Assembly: GCA_903824785.1 (NCBI GenBank)
Contig: CAIJYD010000101.1
Location: 62,001 to 126,000 of the forward strand
DNA length: 64,000 bases
Reading direction: 5' to 3'
Source of the DNA: an uncultured Bacteroidota bacterium
Lineage (GTDB): Bacteria > Bacteroidota > Bacteroidia > Bacteroidales > VadinHA17
A program made the position numbers and the translations under genes. Below are positions 24,754-34,860 of this stretch, one piece after another. Numbering within the stretch: position 1 is the first letter of the stretch; each line of letters starts with the position of its first letter. A model generated the notes under the pieces. That model worked only from the letters and a program-made list of their open reading frames with translations. It was not told the origin of the DNA and did not search any database.

Positions 24754-27708
24754 TTAATTATTATCCAAAGGTTTTCCTTCACTGATAACTGTTATCTGCA
24801 CTCTTGAATTGACTCCTTCAGGACCTTTGCAATCAAATATTACTTCATTATCTCCTTCATTCAGGAGAGGGATTTTTCCTGACACAGGAACCTCCTTCAG
24901 GAATTCTCCTTTTGATCCATATAATTTGCAGTCTGTTTCCGACCTGAATTCAAGGTACATTCCCGACTCCATTTTTACCGGGAAAATTAATTTTTCGCCA
25001 CCGATGGTAACTGATGGGTCATTAATGGTTATTGGGACCAGAGGCAGTGCTTTAATGGTTCCTATAATACAGCTGACCTCTTTCCCTGCCGGCAGATTAT
25101 TATACCATAGCTGTAGCTTATCCACATTGTTAAACAAGACTGTATGGCGGAATGAATCATAAACATAAAATCCTGAATCGGGCCAGATATAATTGCTGAA
25201 TTCCGATGATTCAATTTCCACCAGCTCAAAATACTTCCATCCGGTGAAATCAATTTTGATAAAATGATCTCCCCTGGCTCCGTGAGAGAGATGCTTAGGG
25301 CTCTCTACTCTTAAGTTCAGCAGTTGTCCGTTTCCATCGCCTTTTACCCAGACTCCCAGTGCCTGATTTTTATTGATATCGAGTCCTGGTTCAAATTTTT
25401 TCTCCATTTTGAGCCACAATCCCTCAGTTGGTGTTATCACTGAATTATTTGCATAGAACAGACCACTTGCTCCGCCATCTTTTGATTTTTCGCCTGAAGG
25501 TTTTATTTCGCCTGAAACTTTTACTGAACTTCCCTCATTAATGAATTCTCCTGATTTTGAGAATCCGGCTAATACAACATTGGAAGGATCATGGAATGGT
25601 TTTACCGACATTAGAGGTTCTATTCTCAGCTTAACAGGTTGTTTACCAAATTCATTGGTGACTATCCATTTTGAGGAAGGATGAGTTAATCCTGCAACTT
25701 TATGTTTCTGCCAGGCAATAGGTTTGAAATTCCATTTGCCGTCATCCTGCTGAAAAAGTGTAAACTCTTTTCCGGGCTGCCGAAGCTGAGCACGAACAGA
25801 ATCATTGAAATAGTTTTTGTGTCTTAATTCTTCGTATTGTCTGATAATATCTACCAGCCGTCTGAAGAGAGGATTTGCATCGAGGGTTTTTTCATCAACA
25901 CCTCCAAGCATCGATAACCCCGCGTTGTTTCCTATCATCTTGCAGCAGAGGTATTCTATATCGTCAGGGAATGTTGGTTCTATCTGAGGAGGATTCCACG
26001 TCTGGTTTCCCCACCAGCCAAGATGAAGAGGCAGAAGTAATCCCCCATTTTCGGCCGGAGCATATTTATTGATTACCGGAGTATGTCCCCGCCAGAGGCC
26101 GTGTTCATTTTCATTTGATTTTATTTTCTCCGTCTGAAACAGGCGTGTTGATTTAATTGCAGCCGAGTGTATATCTTCAAAACGTTTGTATCCTCTTACA
26201 GGTCGGTCCCAAGCCTGCCAGCGTGAGCGATAATGCCACCAGTGGTGCGACATGGAGCTCATCTCCATGCCAACCGGATGTTTCAGCTGTTTCGCAACTT
26301 CAAAAATGAACTTGGTTCCGTAATACCAGAAATATTCTTCGCCTCCAAGAATATCGCTGCCATCAATAGCATCGAAATAAATCCCGTCAAATCCGCAATT
26401 GCTTACAATTTCTGCGGTATGGCGGGCTATCTCATCAAAGAGTGGAGTCTCGGGGCCGGGGACAAAACGGCCAAACATCTCGCGCAGGTGAAAAACTTTT
26501 TCATTTACACCGAATGAGGAAGCTGTCGTTCCGGCCACACCACGTTTACATCCGGTAAACTTATATGGAGCTGTTTTTGATACACCGCTGAATTCGATAA
26601 TCTCACATCCAACTCTGAGAGACAGGCTGTTCCTTACAAAAAAGCCGGTTGTGGTTGAGATATTTTCAGTTGTTTCATTAACAACTATCTCACTGTCTCC
26701 GGCCAATAATGGTTTCGCAAGGGTGAAGGAGCTGAAATAGCCAAGATCGCTGCTCGGCACCGGAGTGACATATTTCGAATTTTTGTCAATGAAAAAGGCA
26801 TAGGTGTGAAATATGGAAGAGATCCCTGCTTCGTGAAGGCGGGTGTTTATTCTTTTATAAGAGTCCCAGCCGTCGGGCCATTTTGTTTTGTTAAGCTCAA
26901 AATCACCGAACCTGAAGAACTCACCACCGCCATGGTTGTCTATCTGGTTGAAACCAAGGTTGCGGCACATCTTAATCCATTCATCAACGGTAGCTTCAGT
27001 TAGTGTGCCGAAGTTCATTAAATATGATCCGTAGCCCTCTTTTTGCATTTGAGCCCAGGCTCCTCCTTTATCGGAAAACGGAACATCTTTCGCATGTTCC
27101 ATAACATCCCTTATTAACGGCAGTATTTTTGGAAGGGGTACGCCAAGCAGGGTGACTTCAGCTCCCTTCATCCCAAAGTGATTATAGCATGTTGCCCAGA
27201 GATCTGTCTGAAGAGCAGGTATCTGACGCACACGGGTAAATAAATTCATTGACAGGAGACAGGCGGCAAACTGCTCATATGGCATTCCTTCAAGGCTGAG
27301 CGGAATATTTATGAAAGTAAGCGATTCTGCTGGTCCGGTTACAGAAGTTACTTTAAAAACTACCCGGTCTTTCTTTTTGTTAATACTGATATCAGCTGTC
27401 ACTCCTGCTTTGGTAAATCCCAGCTTAAGATTATTTCCCCTGAGGGAGGCACTGTTGACGGAATATTCTTTTCCTTCTGACATGATTGATGCACACATCG
27501 ATAGAGAATCGCTGCTGAGATAATCCGTACCGGAAATCTTATCGGTAAAATGAAGGTTTTTTCCCTGGCTGTCAATTTCATATCTGAAATAGCTGCTCTC
27601 AATAATAATATTTGATGCAGGTTCTTTGGAACAACTTATAATCATTATACTGCAAACGCCAATGATAAGAGCCGTCAGGCTTAACGGATACTGATATTTT
27701 ATTTTCAT
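24754..27708 (-). CDS. Large lipoprotein with glycosidase-like barrel, family not recognised
   Basis: A 984-residue lipoprotein (leader ends IIISC, Cys26). The N-terminal 200 residues look like a beta-sandwich. A central region (about 200-600) reads like a TIM-barrel glycosidase: FGTLTEATVDEWIKMCRNLG, GFDGIYFDAIDGSD (candidate catalytic Asp), and PVGMEMSSMSHHWWHYRSRW. The C-terminal third is all-beta and includes a carbohydrate-binding-like stretch around LGVWVKGDGNGQLLNLRVE. The pattern recalls alpha-galactosidase-clan enzymes, but I cannot assign it to a CAZy family. It lies 20 bases downstream of the rhamnosidase gene, so it probably attacks the same substrate. Confidence 0.72.
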   Translation of the reverse strand: MKIKYQYPLSLTALIIGVCSIMIISCSKEPASNIIIESSYFRYEIDSQGKNLHFTDKISGTDYLSSDSLSMCASIMSEGKEYSVNSASLRGNNLKLGFTKAGVTADISINKKKDRVVFKVTSVTGPAESLTFINIPLSLEGMPYEQFAACLLSMNLFTRVRQIPALQTDLWATCYNHFGMKGAEVTLLGVPLPKILPLIRDVMEHAKDVPFSDKGGAWAQMQKEGYGSYLMNFGTLTEATVDEWIKMCRNLGFNQIDNHGGGEFFRFGDFELNKTKWPDGWDSYKRINTRLHEAGISSIFHTYAFFIDKNSKYVTPVPSSDLGYFSSFTLAKPLLAGDSEIVVNETTENISTTTGFFVRNSLSLRVGCEIIEFSGVSKTAPYKFTGCKRGVAGTTASSFGVNEKVFHLREMFGRFVPGPETPLFDEIARHTAEIVSNCGFDGIYFDAIDGSDILGGEEYFWYYGTKFIFEVAKQLKHPVGMEMSSMSHHWWHYRSRWQAWDRPVRGYKRFEDIHSAAIKSTRLFQTEKIKSNENEHGLWRGHTPVINKYAPAENGGLLLPLHLGWWGNQTWNPPQIEPTFPDDIEYLCCKMIGNNAGLSMLGGVDEKTLDANPLFRRLVDIIRQYEELRHKNYFNDSVRAQLRQPGKEFTLFQQDDGKWNFKPIAWQKHKVAGLTHPSSKWIVTNEFGKQPVKLRIEPLMSVKPFHDPSNVVLAGFSKSGEFINEGSSVKVSGEIKPSGEKSKDGGASGLFYANNSVITPTEGLWLKMEKKFEPGLDINKNQALGVWVKGDGNGQLLNLRVESPKHLSHGARGDHFIKIDFTGWKYFELVEIESSEFSNYIWPDSGFYVYDSFRHTVLFNNVDKLQLWYNNLPAGKEVSCIIGTIKALPLVPITINDPSVTIGGEKLIFPVKMESGMYLEFRSETDCKLYGSKGEFLKEVPVSGKIPLLNEGDNEVIFDCKGPEGVNSRVQITVISEGKPLDNN

Positions 27709-27728
27709 TTTAAAATGTATGACTGAGA

Positions 27729-30191
27729 TCAGTTTAATTTCTGTTTAGCAGGGGTAACAGAAATAATATATTCCCCCGGTTTCAATTCAAATATATCTTT
27801 ATATTCCCCATTTACAGTTAAGTATGAGCCATCGCCCATCTTTTTGGTAACGTTCAGCTTCTGCTGACCGGTTACAGGTAAATTTACATTTGCAAGGCTT
27901 CCTTCAGGTATTTTAATCTCAAACACCTGATGGTTATTTCCTTTTCGGCTCCAGTTTGATACTATCTCTCCGTATGGTGAGTTATAAGAACATTTTACAA
28001 AATCAAGCCCTTCAGGCAGAGTAGGGGCAATAGTAAATTTTTCAAAGCCGGGATGGTCAGGATTGGGGCGTATTCCACCAAGCCAGCGGTAGAACCATTC
28101 TGATACTGACCCGAACATAGGGTGGCAGTTGGAGTAAACATTATCGCTCTCCTTCCATGTTTCCCAGATTGTGGTTGCTCCTCTGTCGATCATAAAACCC
28201 CAGCCTGGATATCCGGTGCTGTTTACAATGTTGAAAACGGAACTTGTGTTACCGGTAGAGGAGAGGGCTTCAAGAATATATTTTGTTCCGAAAATTCCGG
28301 TTGTAAAATGCCCCGATGGACCCAGTTTAACAGCTTTCAGCAAGGAATCAGTTGCGGCTTTCTTCTCTCCTTCAGGGATAATGTTATAATATAGCAGGGT
28401 GGAAAAGAGCGTCTGGCGGTTAAGTGTATCCGGTACACTTTTTCTCCAGTACATATTTAGGACCGATTCTTTGAGCTTTTCAGCAAGCATTCGGAATTTT
28501 TCGCTGTTCTCCTTATCATTCATAAGTCCGGCGAATATTTTCATTATTCTGGCACATTCAAAATAATGGGTAGTGCCAATAAGCATCACAGGGACTTTTA
28601 CGAGTGACTCATGGTCGCTTAACCCTTTGTCAACGATACCTGACGGATGCAAACGAGCTGCCTTCTCCATCCACTTAAGGTCAAGATCGTATAATTCTTT
28701 TATAATTGCAGTATCGTTGTAGTAAAGATAAAGCTGGTATTGTGTTGTTATAAATGCTGATTCCCAGCTTATTCCGCAATAATTAAGCTTTACATAAGGT
28801 GCTGTGTCCACAAAAACAGTATCATTTAATAAATCGACCCAGTCGTAAATTGTTTTGCGATAAAAGGCCTGCATATCGAAATTATCAATGAAGGATTCAC
28901 TTGTTGCGTTGAGATCACCTCCATACCCGAATTTTTCCCTTCCCGGACAATCGGACTGAACAGAAATAAGATTATTTAAGAAGGTTCTTTTAGTTGCAGT
29001 CTGAATCGAGTTAATGAGTTCCGATGAACTGGAGAAGCTATTTCGGTCTGATACATTCGTGTTAAATATAATGCCTTCAATATCAGCTAAATCAGGTTTG
29101 TATTTCAGCCCGGTAATCTCCATATACCTGTAAACATGAAACGTGAATATCGGACTGTAACTGACATCTGAAGTATTTCCGAAAATGTAGCTGTCGGTCT
29201 GCCAGGCAATATCAGGAGAACCGGGGCCACCTATCCCTTTTCGTTTGATCTGGCCGCAGACAGCTGTCATCGGATTAAGAGAACCGTTTTCATAGAGCCT
29301 CTCTCCAAATCTGAAAGTAATGGTATCTCCCGACTGGCCTTTTAGCCTGATGCGGTAGAGTCCGGTAAAATTGACACCCATATCAACAATAAAAGTATCT
29401 GTTTCGGGAGATGAAACGGCTATTGGTTTTTGTAATCCTGTAACCTGCACTGCCGGGAAAAATGCTTTTTCAAGGCGACCTCCGGGGCCGTTACTGATAA
29501 CAGATTTCTTCCAGTCACTGTCATTGTATCCTGCTATATTCCACCCGGTAAGCTCTTTGCCTGCATTATAAACTTCACCGAGATAAACATTGTTTTTTAT
29601 GATAGGTCCATATGAATGTTTCCAGGATTTGTCCGTAATTACCTCTTCAGTTTCTCCGTTTTTGTATTCGATCTTTAATCTGGCAATGGCAGTAGGTTTT
29701 CCCACTGTAAGGCTATTTCTGAGATTATACCGACCCCACATTTTCATGGGAAGCGGATTGTAGAATCCATTCCCAAGGGTTATTCCCAAACAATTTACCT
29801 TCTGCTTTACATCAGAAGTAACATCATATTCTTCATAGTAGATCCGTTTACTGAAGTCAGTCCATGCCGGATCTATATAATTTTTATCGATACTTCTCCC
29901 GTTTATTGAGGCACTATAATACCCGGCAGCTGTAATATAAAGTGTCGCTGCTTTTATCTCCTTCTTTATACTGAACTCCTTGCGGAATAGCGGTGCAGGA
30001 AAATCTCCGTATAACAGTGAGTCGGCGGCCGGAAGATCAGTTGCATCAGTTATCCAACCGGCTTGCTGAAGATCAGCTTTTTCATTGACAGCCGGTTGGT
30101 TTTGTCGTTTGCCACACCCTGTTGTCAGCAACAAAAAAATGTATAAGGCTATTAAATCTTTATTTACGATTGCTGAGAGGATGTTTTTCAT
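27729..30191 (-). CDS. Alpha-L-rhamnosidase lipoprotein (GH78-like)
   Basis: An 820-residue GH78-type rhamnosidase. I chose the ATG at 30191 because it opens a lipoprotein leader ending TTGC (Cys26) and removes an overlap of about 95 bases with the gene upstream; the longer frame begins at 30293. Domains in order are a beta-sandwich with the substrate-binding region (WITDATDLPAADSLLYGD, KNYIDPAWTDFSKRIYYEEY), the rhamnosidase core with SDCPGREKFGYGGD (the family's catalytic carboxylate region), an (alpha/alpha)6 barrel with ATTIWETWKESD, and the C-terminal domain with SVSEWFYRWLGGI. It releases terminal L-rhamnose from glycosides or pectic and algal glycans in the periplasm. It begins 7 bases after the 610-residue unknown. 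Confidence 0.93.
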   Translation of the reverse strand: MKNILSAIVNKDLIALYIFLLLTTGCGKRQNQPAVNEKADLQQAGWITDATDLPAADSLLYGDFPAPLFRKEFSIKKEIKAATLYITAAGYYSASINGRSIDKNYIDPAWTDFSKRIYYEEYDVTSDVKQKVNCLGITLGNGFYNPLPMKMWGRYNLRNSLTVGKPTAIARLKIEYKNGETEEVITDKSWKHSYGPIIKNNVYLGEVYNAGKELTGWNIAGYNDSDWKKSVISNGPGGRLEKAFFPAVQVTGLQKPIAVSSPETDTFIVDMGVNFTGLYRIRLKGQSGDTITFRFGERLYENGSLNPMTAVCGQIKRKGIGGPGSPDIAWQTDSYIFGNTSDVSYSPIFTFHVYRYMEITGLKYKPDLADIEGIIFNTNVSDRNSFSSSSELINSIQTATKRTFLNNLISVQSDCPGREKFGYGGDLNATSESFIDNFDMQAFYRKTIYDWVDLLNDTVFVDTAPYVKLNYCGISWESAFITTQYQLYLYYNDTAIIKELYDLDLKWMEKAARLHPSGIVDKGLSDHESLVKVPVMLIGTTHYFECARIMKIFAGLMNDKENSEKFRMLAEKLKESVLNMYWRKSVPDTLNRQTLFSTLLYYNIIPEGEKKAATDSLLKAVKLGPSGHFTTGIFGTKYILEALSSTGNTSSVFNIVNSTGYPGWGFMIDRGATTIWETWKESDNVYSNCHPMFGSVSEWFYRWLGGIRPNPDHPGFEKFTIAPTLPEGLDFVKCSYNSPYGEIVSNWSRKGNNHQVFEIKIPEGSLANVNLPVTGQQKLNVTKKMGDGSYLTVNGEYKDIFELKPGEYIISVTPAKQKLN

Positions 30192-30198
30192 AGTTATC

Positions 30199-32031
30199 TT
30201 ATTTATGAGTATCACGGCCTTCCCAGCCACTCTTACCTTTATCCATAAAAACTTCCTGAAGAGTTTTTGATACTCTGCTGTCAACTTCTTCAACCAGCTG
30301 TATTCTTAAAGGCTGTGTAAGACGTTTTTGCCAGTCGAGAACAGGGGCAAAGAGGTCACCGTTTTTACCGGTTTCAAAGACGAGGTACGCCCATTTTTCT
30401 GAAAATACGTTCCCTTTCAGAGCAGGTACAACCTGCTGCATGTTAGAGGAGAGGAATGGATGAGAGAGGCCTCGGGCCCAGTATATCCAAGGTCCGGCAG
30501 TTATATAGAAGAAAGGATTCAGTAGTCTGACAGGCGATTCGATGCTGGCATTTGCATAGCTGATCTGGATACCTGCAAAACCGATTCCTTTTTCTTTGTT
30601 GAAAAAGATGATCCAGGGAACATCTGCTTCCATCTTCAGGTCGGTGAGGTCGGGCATATTCGTAACATCGTAAACAATTACGGAATCTCTTACCACATCG
30701 TACCAGGCAGCATGTGTTATAAGCTCACGTTTGAATACCATTTCAGAATTTCTGAGGGCAAGAGTATTAACTGTTTCGTTAATACGCATGCATGTTGAAC
30801 TGAAGAAATAGGGCATACCGGGGAAGAATTCATATCTGACAGAAGCATCAACTTCAGGAACTTCTCTCATACTATCCCATACTTCACTTTTTGCAACCAC
30901 AGAACCGGAAACAGTTTTAATATTTCTTGGCGGTTTCCAGTCGGCAGTGTGAGTCCATGCCCGCGGAGGAACATAAATATCGGGATTCCAGTGCATCGCA
31001 CCATTGGTTTCAAGCCTGTGAAAGAAAGGGAGGTCTGGTTTGCTTTTCAGTGTTATCTGGTCGAGATGTCCTGAATTGGAATGAAGTATTACTGAGAAGA
31101 CATCATTATCAATCTGTAGTCCGGGAGCTTCTCCCTGAACCCTTAAGTCGGTCTTGTACAGTTTATCCTTTGCATCAGGATTATTGTAGTAAACAAGGAA
31201 AACGCGGCTCGATTTTGCAGCTACATCAGCAAGAAAAGCAACTCGTACAGTTACAGTAGGTACCCAGAGAGGGACCTGGCGTGTAAGTTTTCCATCTTTA
31301 TCGGGGCCAAGGTCATCTTCTTTGAGGTATTCCTGCAGATCATAAACCTGCGAAACAACTTCTGTAAGTTTATGTGTCTTCGGATCAACTTCAACTACGC
31401 GGATATCCCTGAACAACTGTTGTGCCTCATCAGGATAGAAAGCCAGCAATACTTCAACAGGTTCTTTTGCTCTGCTTATTCCTGCAGTTTCACTGATAAT
31501 CACCGATTTATAGCTTTTCCATTCTTTACCAAAAACTGTAGCACCCTGAGGGGCTTTTACTGTTTTTTCGGAACTGATCCATACATCGTCACTTGCCGCC
31601 TTTACTGATTTTTTCAATCTTACTGAGATCCGGATCTTATAATCCTGACCCGGCTGCCATCTGACCCAGCCAACAACACTAAAGTTTTTATAGAGAGTAC
31701 CATCCTGAGACAGACCGTATCCGGCCGGCGGACGCTCTGATAGGGGAGGCCGGTTCATATTCTCAATGTCCCCATCCCTTCGCAGGTCGGTGGCTCTCAG
31801 AACGGTGCCATCAACTGCTGCTTCAACTTCAATTATAGAAGTCTGAGGCAATTCAATTTCGGCTTTGAAGTGGTAAAAAGGTATACCGGGACAAGGATAA
31901 CCTAATTCTATCTGAGTTATCTTTAATTCGACTGCAGCTTTTGATTTCTGTGCAATAAGTGTTAATGCAGGTAACATAGTCAGCAGGAAAATGAATATGA
32001 CTCCTGATTTGAATAATTTGGATTTTTTCAT
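30199..32031 (-). CDS. Exported protein of unknown function (610 aa)
   Basis: A 610-residue secreted protein with a Sec signal peptide (MKKSKLFKSGVIFIFLLTML, cleavage probably after LIAQ). It looks all-beta throughout. Recognisable stretches are DNDVFSVILHSNSGHLDQI, GAMHWNPDIYVPPRAWTHT and VPWIIFFNKEKGIGFAGIQI. The middle part resembles the beta-supersandwich of galactose-mutarotase-like or lyase domains, but I recognise no family and no catalytic motif. It lies 7 bases upstream of the GH78 gene and 85 bases downstream of a duplicated 890-residue unknown, so it belongs to the same substrate locus. It could be a lyase, a binding protein or a debranching helper. Confidence 0.72.
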   Translation of the reverse strand: MKKSKLFKSGVIFIFLLTMLPALTLIAQKSKAAVELKITQIELGYPCPGIPFYHFKAEIELPQTSIIEVEAAVDGTVLRATDLRRDGDIENMNRPPLSERPPAGYGLSQDGTLYKNFSVVGWVRWQPGQDYKIRISVRLKKSVKAASDDVWISSEKTVKAPQGATVFGKEWKSYKSVIISETAGISRAKEPVEVLLAFYPDEAQQLFRDIRVVEVDPKTHKLTEVVSQVYDLQEYLKEDDLGPDKDGKLTRQVPLWVPTVTVRVAFLADVAAKSSRVFLVYYNNPDAKDKLYKTDLRVQGEAPGLQIDNDVFSVILHSNSGHLDQITLKSKPDLPFFHRLETNGAMHWNPDIYVPPRAWTHTADWKPPRNIKTVSGSVVAKSEVWDSMREVPEVDASVRYEFFPGMPYFFSSTCMRINETVNTLALRNSEMVFKRELITHAAWYDVVRDSVIVYDVTNMPDLTDLKMEADVPWIIFFNKEKGIGFAGIQISYANASIESPVRLLNPFFYITAGPWIYWARGLSHPFLSSNMQQVVPALKGNVFSEKWAYLVFETGKNGDLFAPVLDWQKRLTQPLRIQLVEEVDSRVSKTLQEVFMDKGKSGWEGRDTHK

Positions 32032-32116
32032 GATAATAGACTCATTTAAAGTGATATTAATATATTTTTAACTTCCCGATTGAAGGTATAAATTCAGCGT
32101 TTAGTAAAAACTGAAA

Positions 32117-34789
32117 CTATTGTTCCGAAATCAGGTTCCTTTTTCTTAACTCATCAACACCATTTTTCCATGTACCGCCTGCGGCCCACATATAATATGA
32201 AAAATACATTGTACTCTTCTGGTATATCGGAATCCATGGCTGGAATTCAGTGTAATAGAAATGTGCTTCTCCGTTTGATGGATGGTTCATCCACATGTGC
32301 AGGAACAGTGGTTCGGTAACAGGAAACGCTCCAACAAATGATATGTCCTCCTTTGTGTCATAGCCTGCATTCCATCCTTCTTTAAGGAAGAACAGCCGGC
32401 CGTAATATTTTTCAGGCTTCATCCTGTACTCATGCAAACCATCTTTTTCAGGTACTGTGAAAACATCTTCAAGCCAGTGTTTTGCTCCAAGTTCAAGGAT
32501 AGGCTGAGGGCCGATCACGTTGGCTTCCGGATTGCGGAAAGTAAGGGCAAACTGAACTTCAAGCAAGGGTGAATTTCCATAAAGTGTAAATATCTTTTCA
32601 AGTCTGTTTCCAAAGTAATCTGCAGACATTTTTACCCTTACATAATCTCCTTCTTTTTTAAGGACCTCAACATTATAGATTTTATGGGTCTCCATGCTTC
32701 CCTGGCCAAGGAAATCTTCAAAACCGCCATAAGGGTAGTATCCTCTTTTTCTGAAGAGACGTTTGTCGTCGGCAGCTTTTTCCGGCCACAGTTTGAAGAA
32801 GACGTTATCATTTCTTGATTTTACAATGTATTCAATTACGCGGGCGCCGGTGGCAAGAAGTGTTACCTGAACGCTGTCGTTTTCCATTCTGTATTCCATA
32901 ACTCCATCGCTGTTAAGATCCACTTCGTACAGGTAGGGAGCTCCTGAAATTGCACCAACGCCAAGCTGACTGAGGTTTTCAAGACCAAGTGCTGTAACCT
33001 TGACTGTATAACTTCCGGGTGGTACTTCGAGGTCAAATGAAGTTTCCTTAAATGTTGAAGTTGCCGCAGCGATTGTTTTTGTGGCAGAGTATATCACCTT
33101 CTTAGGGTTGGCTTTATCAAGTACTTCTACTTTCACAGGGAACGTAGGTTTGTCGGTGAAATTATGGACGGTTACCGGATAGGTAACTTTTGGTGTATGT
33201 CCGTAAAGAAGCTGCTGAGCAGATATTGCACGTGGAAGGTCGAGTATTGTGAGGGTGCTTTTCTTGCTTGTTTCCCATTTAAAATGAACTGCAACCGGAT
33301 TTGTTTTATCCATTGCTGCTGCCTGAGGCTTCAGACCGAATTGCATTGTTTTTGAGGTATTTGCGGGGAGATTTACCTGAGCGGTGAGAGTGCCTGACAT
33401 TTTCAGTTCAGGAGGTAGCACTATTTCAAGTGTTCCCGAAACAGGATGGGAATATGTATTGGTAAGAGTTACATTCAGCTGATAATTTTCTGTTGATGCC
33501 TCAATATTTACACGGTCGCCAAAATACTCTTCCAGGAAAACACGATCAAGAAGCAGTAATTCCAGGGTGTTTCGGTATAAAGCAGGCCCCATCATCCTGC
33601 CATTGCCGAGGACAGCCACTTCGCGGCGGTCCATTATAGCCTCATACATAAGCGGTTTTGTTATACGTTCACCCTTTTTTATAAAAAGAACCATTGAGTT
33701 TTCAGTGCCATTGTAGAGAGGACCCGTTGTGGTAATAAATGGTACATTTTCATTGTCAATCTGCTCTTTGTTTCCTTCTGTGGCAATATAGCCATCGTAA
33801 TGAAAGGCATCGGCTGTTGTGTCATAAACCTGACGGAACACATAACCTTCCTTCTCATGGGCATATGTTATCCATGAATCGTTGGTAAACATGCTTTGCA
33901 CCTGCAATCCGTCATAATTCTTAAGGCCGTACATCGGACTGAAACCAACATCAGCAACAACAGGAAGATTAACTTTTGCCAGCCAGTCAATAAGTTCTTT
34001 CTGAGCCAGAAAATCCATATAGCCGCTGAATGTAAACCAGGTGTTTCCTTCATTCATTCCTTTTCCAATCACCTCCAATGGATGACCGGGAGTACAGGTG
34101 ACGCTTTTCAAAAGAGTCTCTGTTCCAAACCAGCCACGACTGAGGTCATATTTTCCCAAAAGGTTTTTTGCATCATCAATAAGCTGCAATGCTTTAGTAC
34201 GTTGATCTTTACTTTTAGAGGAAATGATGAATATTTTTCTTCCTGCCTTTTCAATATAAAAAAGATTTACTTCAATATAATCCTTTGCCCCATACTGATG
34301 GCTTTTCAGTTTTTCTTTCCAGCCGTCATCAGCCGGAAGTTTTTCAGCAAGTTTTTTACCTGCTTCGGTATCGGGGTCGATCAGGACCAATGCGTTATTT
34401 GTTGCGGTAGTTTCGCCTATTTTCTGAAGTGAAGGCTGATCAAGAAGAACATACTGAACATTCAGGAGGGAGTTCATAAATCCCTCTTCAACGGATAGTC
34501 CTGGAATTTTCAGGTCGTCAGCAATATCCAGCTTGTTCTGGGCAATAGTGTAATCAACATTGGGCATTACCATCTTGAAGAGATTTCCGTAGCGGATATT
34601 CTCACGATAGATGTCGTGCCAGTAGTTTGTATAGCCGTTAAACTGAAAATTGGTAGTTACTTTGTTCTTATCCGGACTAAAAGAGCCATTATACTTATAG
34701 TCATCCAGATTTTGCGCATAGCCGGATAGGCTTAACAGTGTAAGCATCAGGGCAGTCAGAAAGCAGTGATTTTTAAATAATGTTTTCAT
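32117..34789 (-). CDS. Exported 890-aa protein of unknown function, paralogue B
   Basis: An 890-residue secreted protein (signal peptide to about residue 25, cleaved near SGYAQ). The N-terminal half includes an alpha/beta region (GKKIFIISSKSKD-like helix-strand pattern and GHPLEVIGKGMNEGNTWFTF). Next come Ig-like beta domains (LEIVLPPELKMSG, PVTVHNFTDKPTFPVKVEVL). The C-terminal 300 residues are a beta-supersandwich-like region (YYPYGGFEDFLGQGSMETHK, YGNSPLLEVQFALTF). It is a paralogue of the gene immediately upstream, with identical length. A hand count over an 84-residue C-terminal block gives about 82% identity. No known catalytic motif was recognised. Position in the operon suggests a polysaccharide-active or -binding role (inference). 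Confidence 0.75.
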   Translation of the reverse strand: MKTLFKNHCFLTALMLTLLSLSGYAQNLDDYKYNGSFSPDKNKVTTNFQFNGYTNYWHDIYRENIRYGNLFKMVMPNVDYTIAQNKLDIADDLKIPGLSVEEGFMNSLLNVQYVLLDQPSLQKIGETTATNNALVLIDPDTEAGKKLAEKLPADDGWKEKLKSHQYGAKDYIEVNLFYIEKAGRKIFIISSKSKDQRTKALQLIDDAKNLLGKYDLSRGWFGTETLLKSVTCTPGHPLEVIGKGMNEGNTWFTFSGYMDFLAQKELIDWLAKVNLPVVADVGFSPMYGLKNYDGLQVQSMFTNDSWITYAHEKEGYVFRQVYDTTADAFHYDGYIATEGNKEQIDNENVPFITTTGPLYNGTENSMVLFIKKGERITKPLMYEAIMDRREVAVLGNGRMMGPALYRNTLELLLLDRVFLEEYFGDRVNIEASTENYQLNVTLTNTYSHPVSGTLEIVLPPELKMSGTLTAQVNLPANTSKTMQFGLKPQAAAMDKTNPVAVHFKWETSKKSTLTILDLPRAISAQQLLYGHTPKVTYPVTVHNFTDKPTFPVKVEVLDKANPKKVIYSATKTIAAATSTFKETSFDLEVPPGSYTVKVTALGLENLSQLGVGAISGAPYLYEVDLNSDGVMEYRMENDSVQVTLLATGARVIEYIVKSRNDNVFFKLWPEKAADDKRLFRKRGYYPYGGFEDFLGQGSMETHKIYNVEVLKKEGDYVRVKMSADYFGNRLEKIFTLYGNSPLLEVQFALTFRNPEANVIGPQPILELGAKHWLEDVFTVPEKDGLHEYRMKPEKYYGRLFFLKEGWNAGYDTKEDISFVGAFPVTEPLFLHMWMNHPSNGEAHFYYTEFQPWIPIYQKSTMYFSYYMWAAGGTWKNGVDELRKRNLISEQ

Positions 34790-34800
34790 GGCAATTTTTA

Positions 34801-34835
34801 TAATGGTTAATGGTTAATGGTTAATGGTTAATGGT
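34801..34835. repeat. Tandem heptamer repeat (TAATGGT x5)
   Basis: Five exact head-to-tail copies of the 7-base unit TAATGGT lie in the 71-base spacer between the two 890-residue paralogues, starting 12 bases upstream of the paralogue B start codon. A slippage-prone repeat here, in the leader or translation-initiation region of paralogue B, could vary spacing between isolates. Confidence 0.9.
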
Positions 34836-34860
34836 TCGTCAAAATAAAGTGGGGATTGAA

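Noticed and set aside
33896-34432. 178-residue plus-strand frame inside paralogue B
   Set aside because: It is antisense to a long conserved gene whose paralogue shows protein-level conservation on the minus strand.
34801-34835. Heptamer array considered as a CRISPR-like or integration element
   Set aside because: Units are only 7 bases with no spacers, and no cas or integrase gene is nearby.
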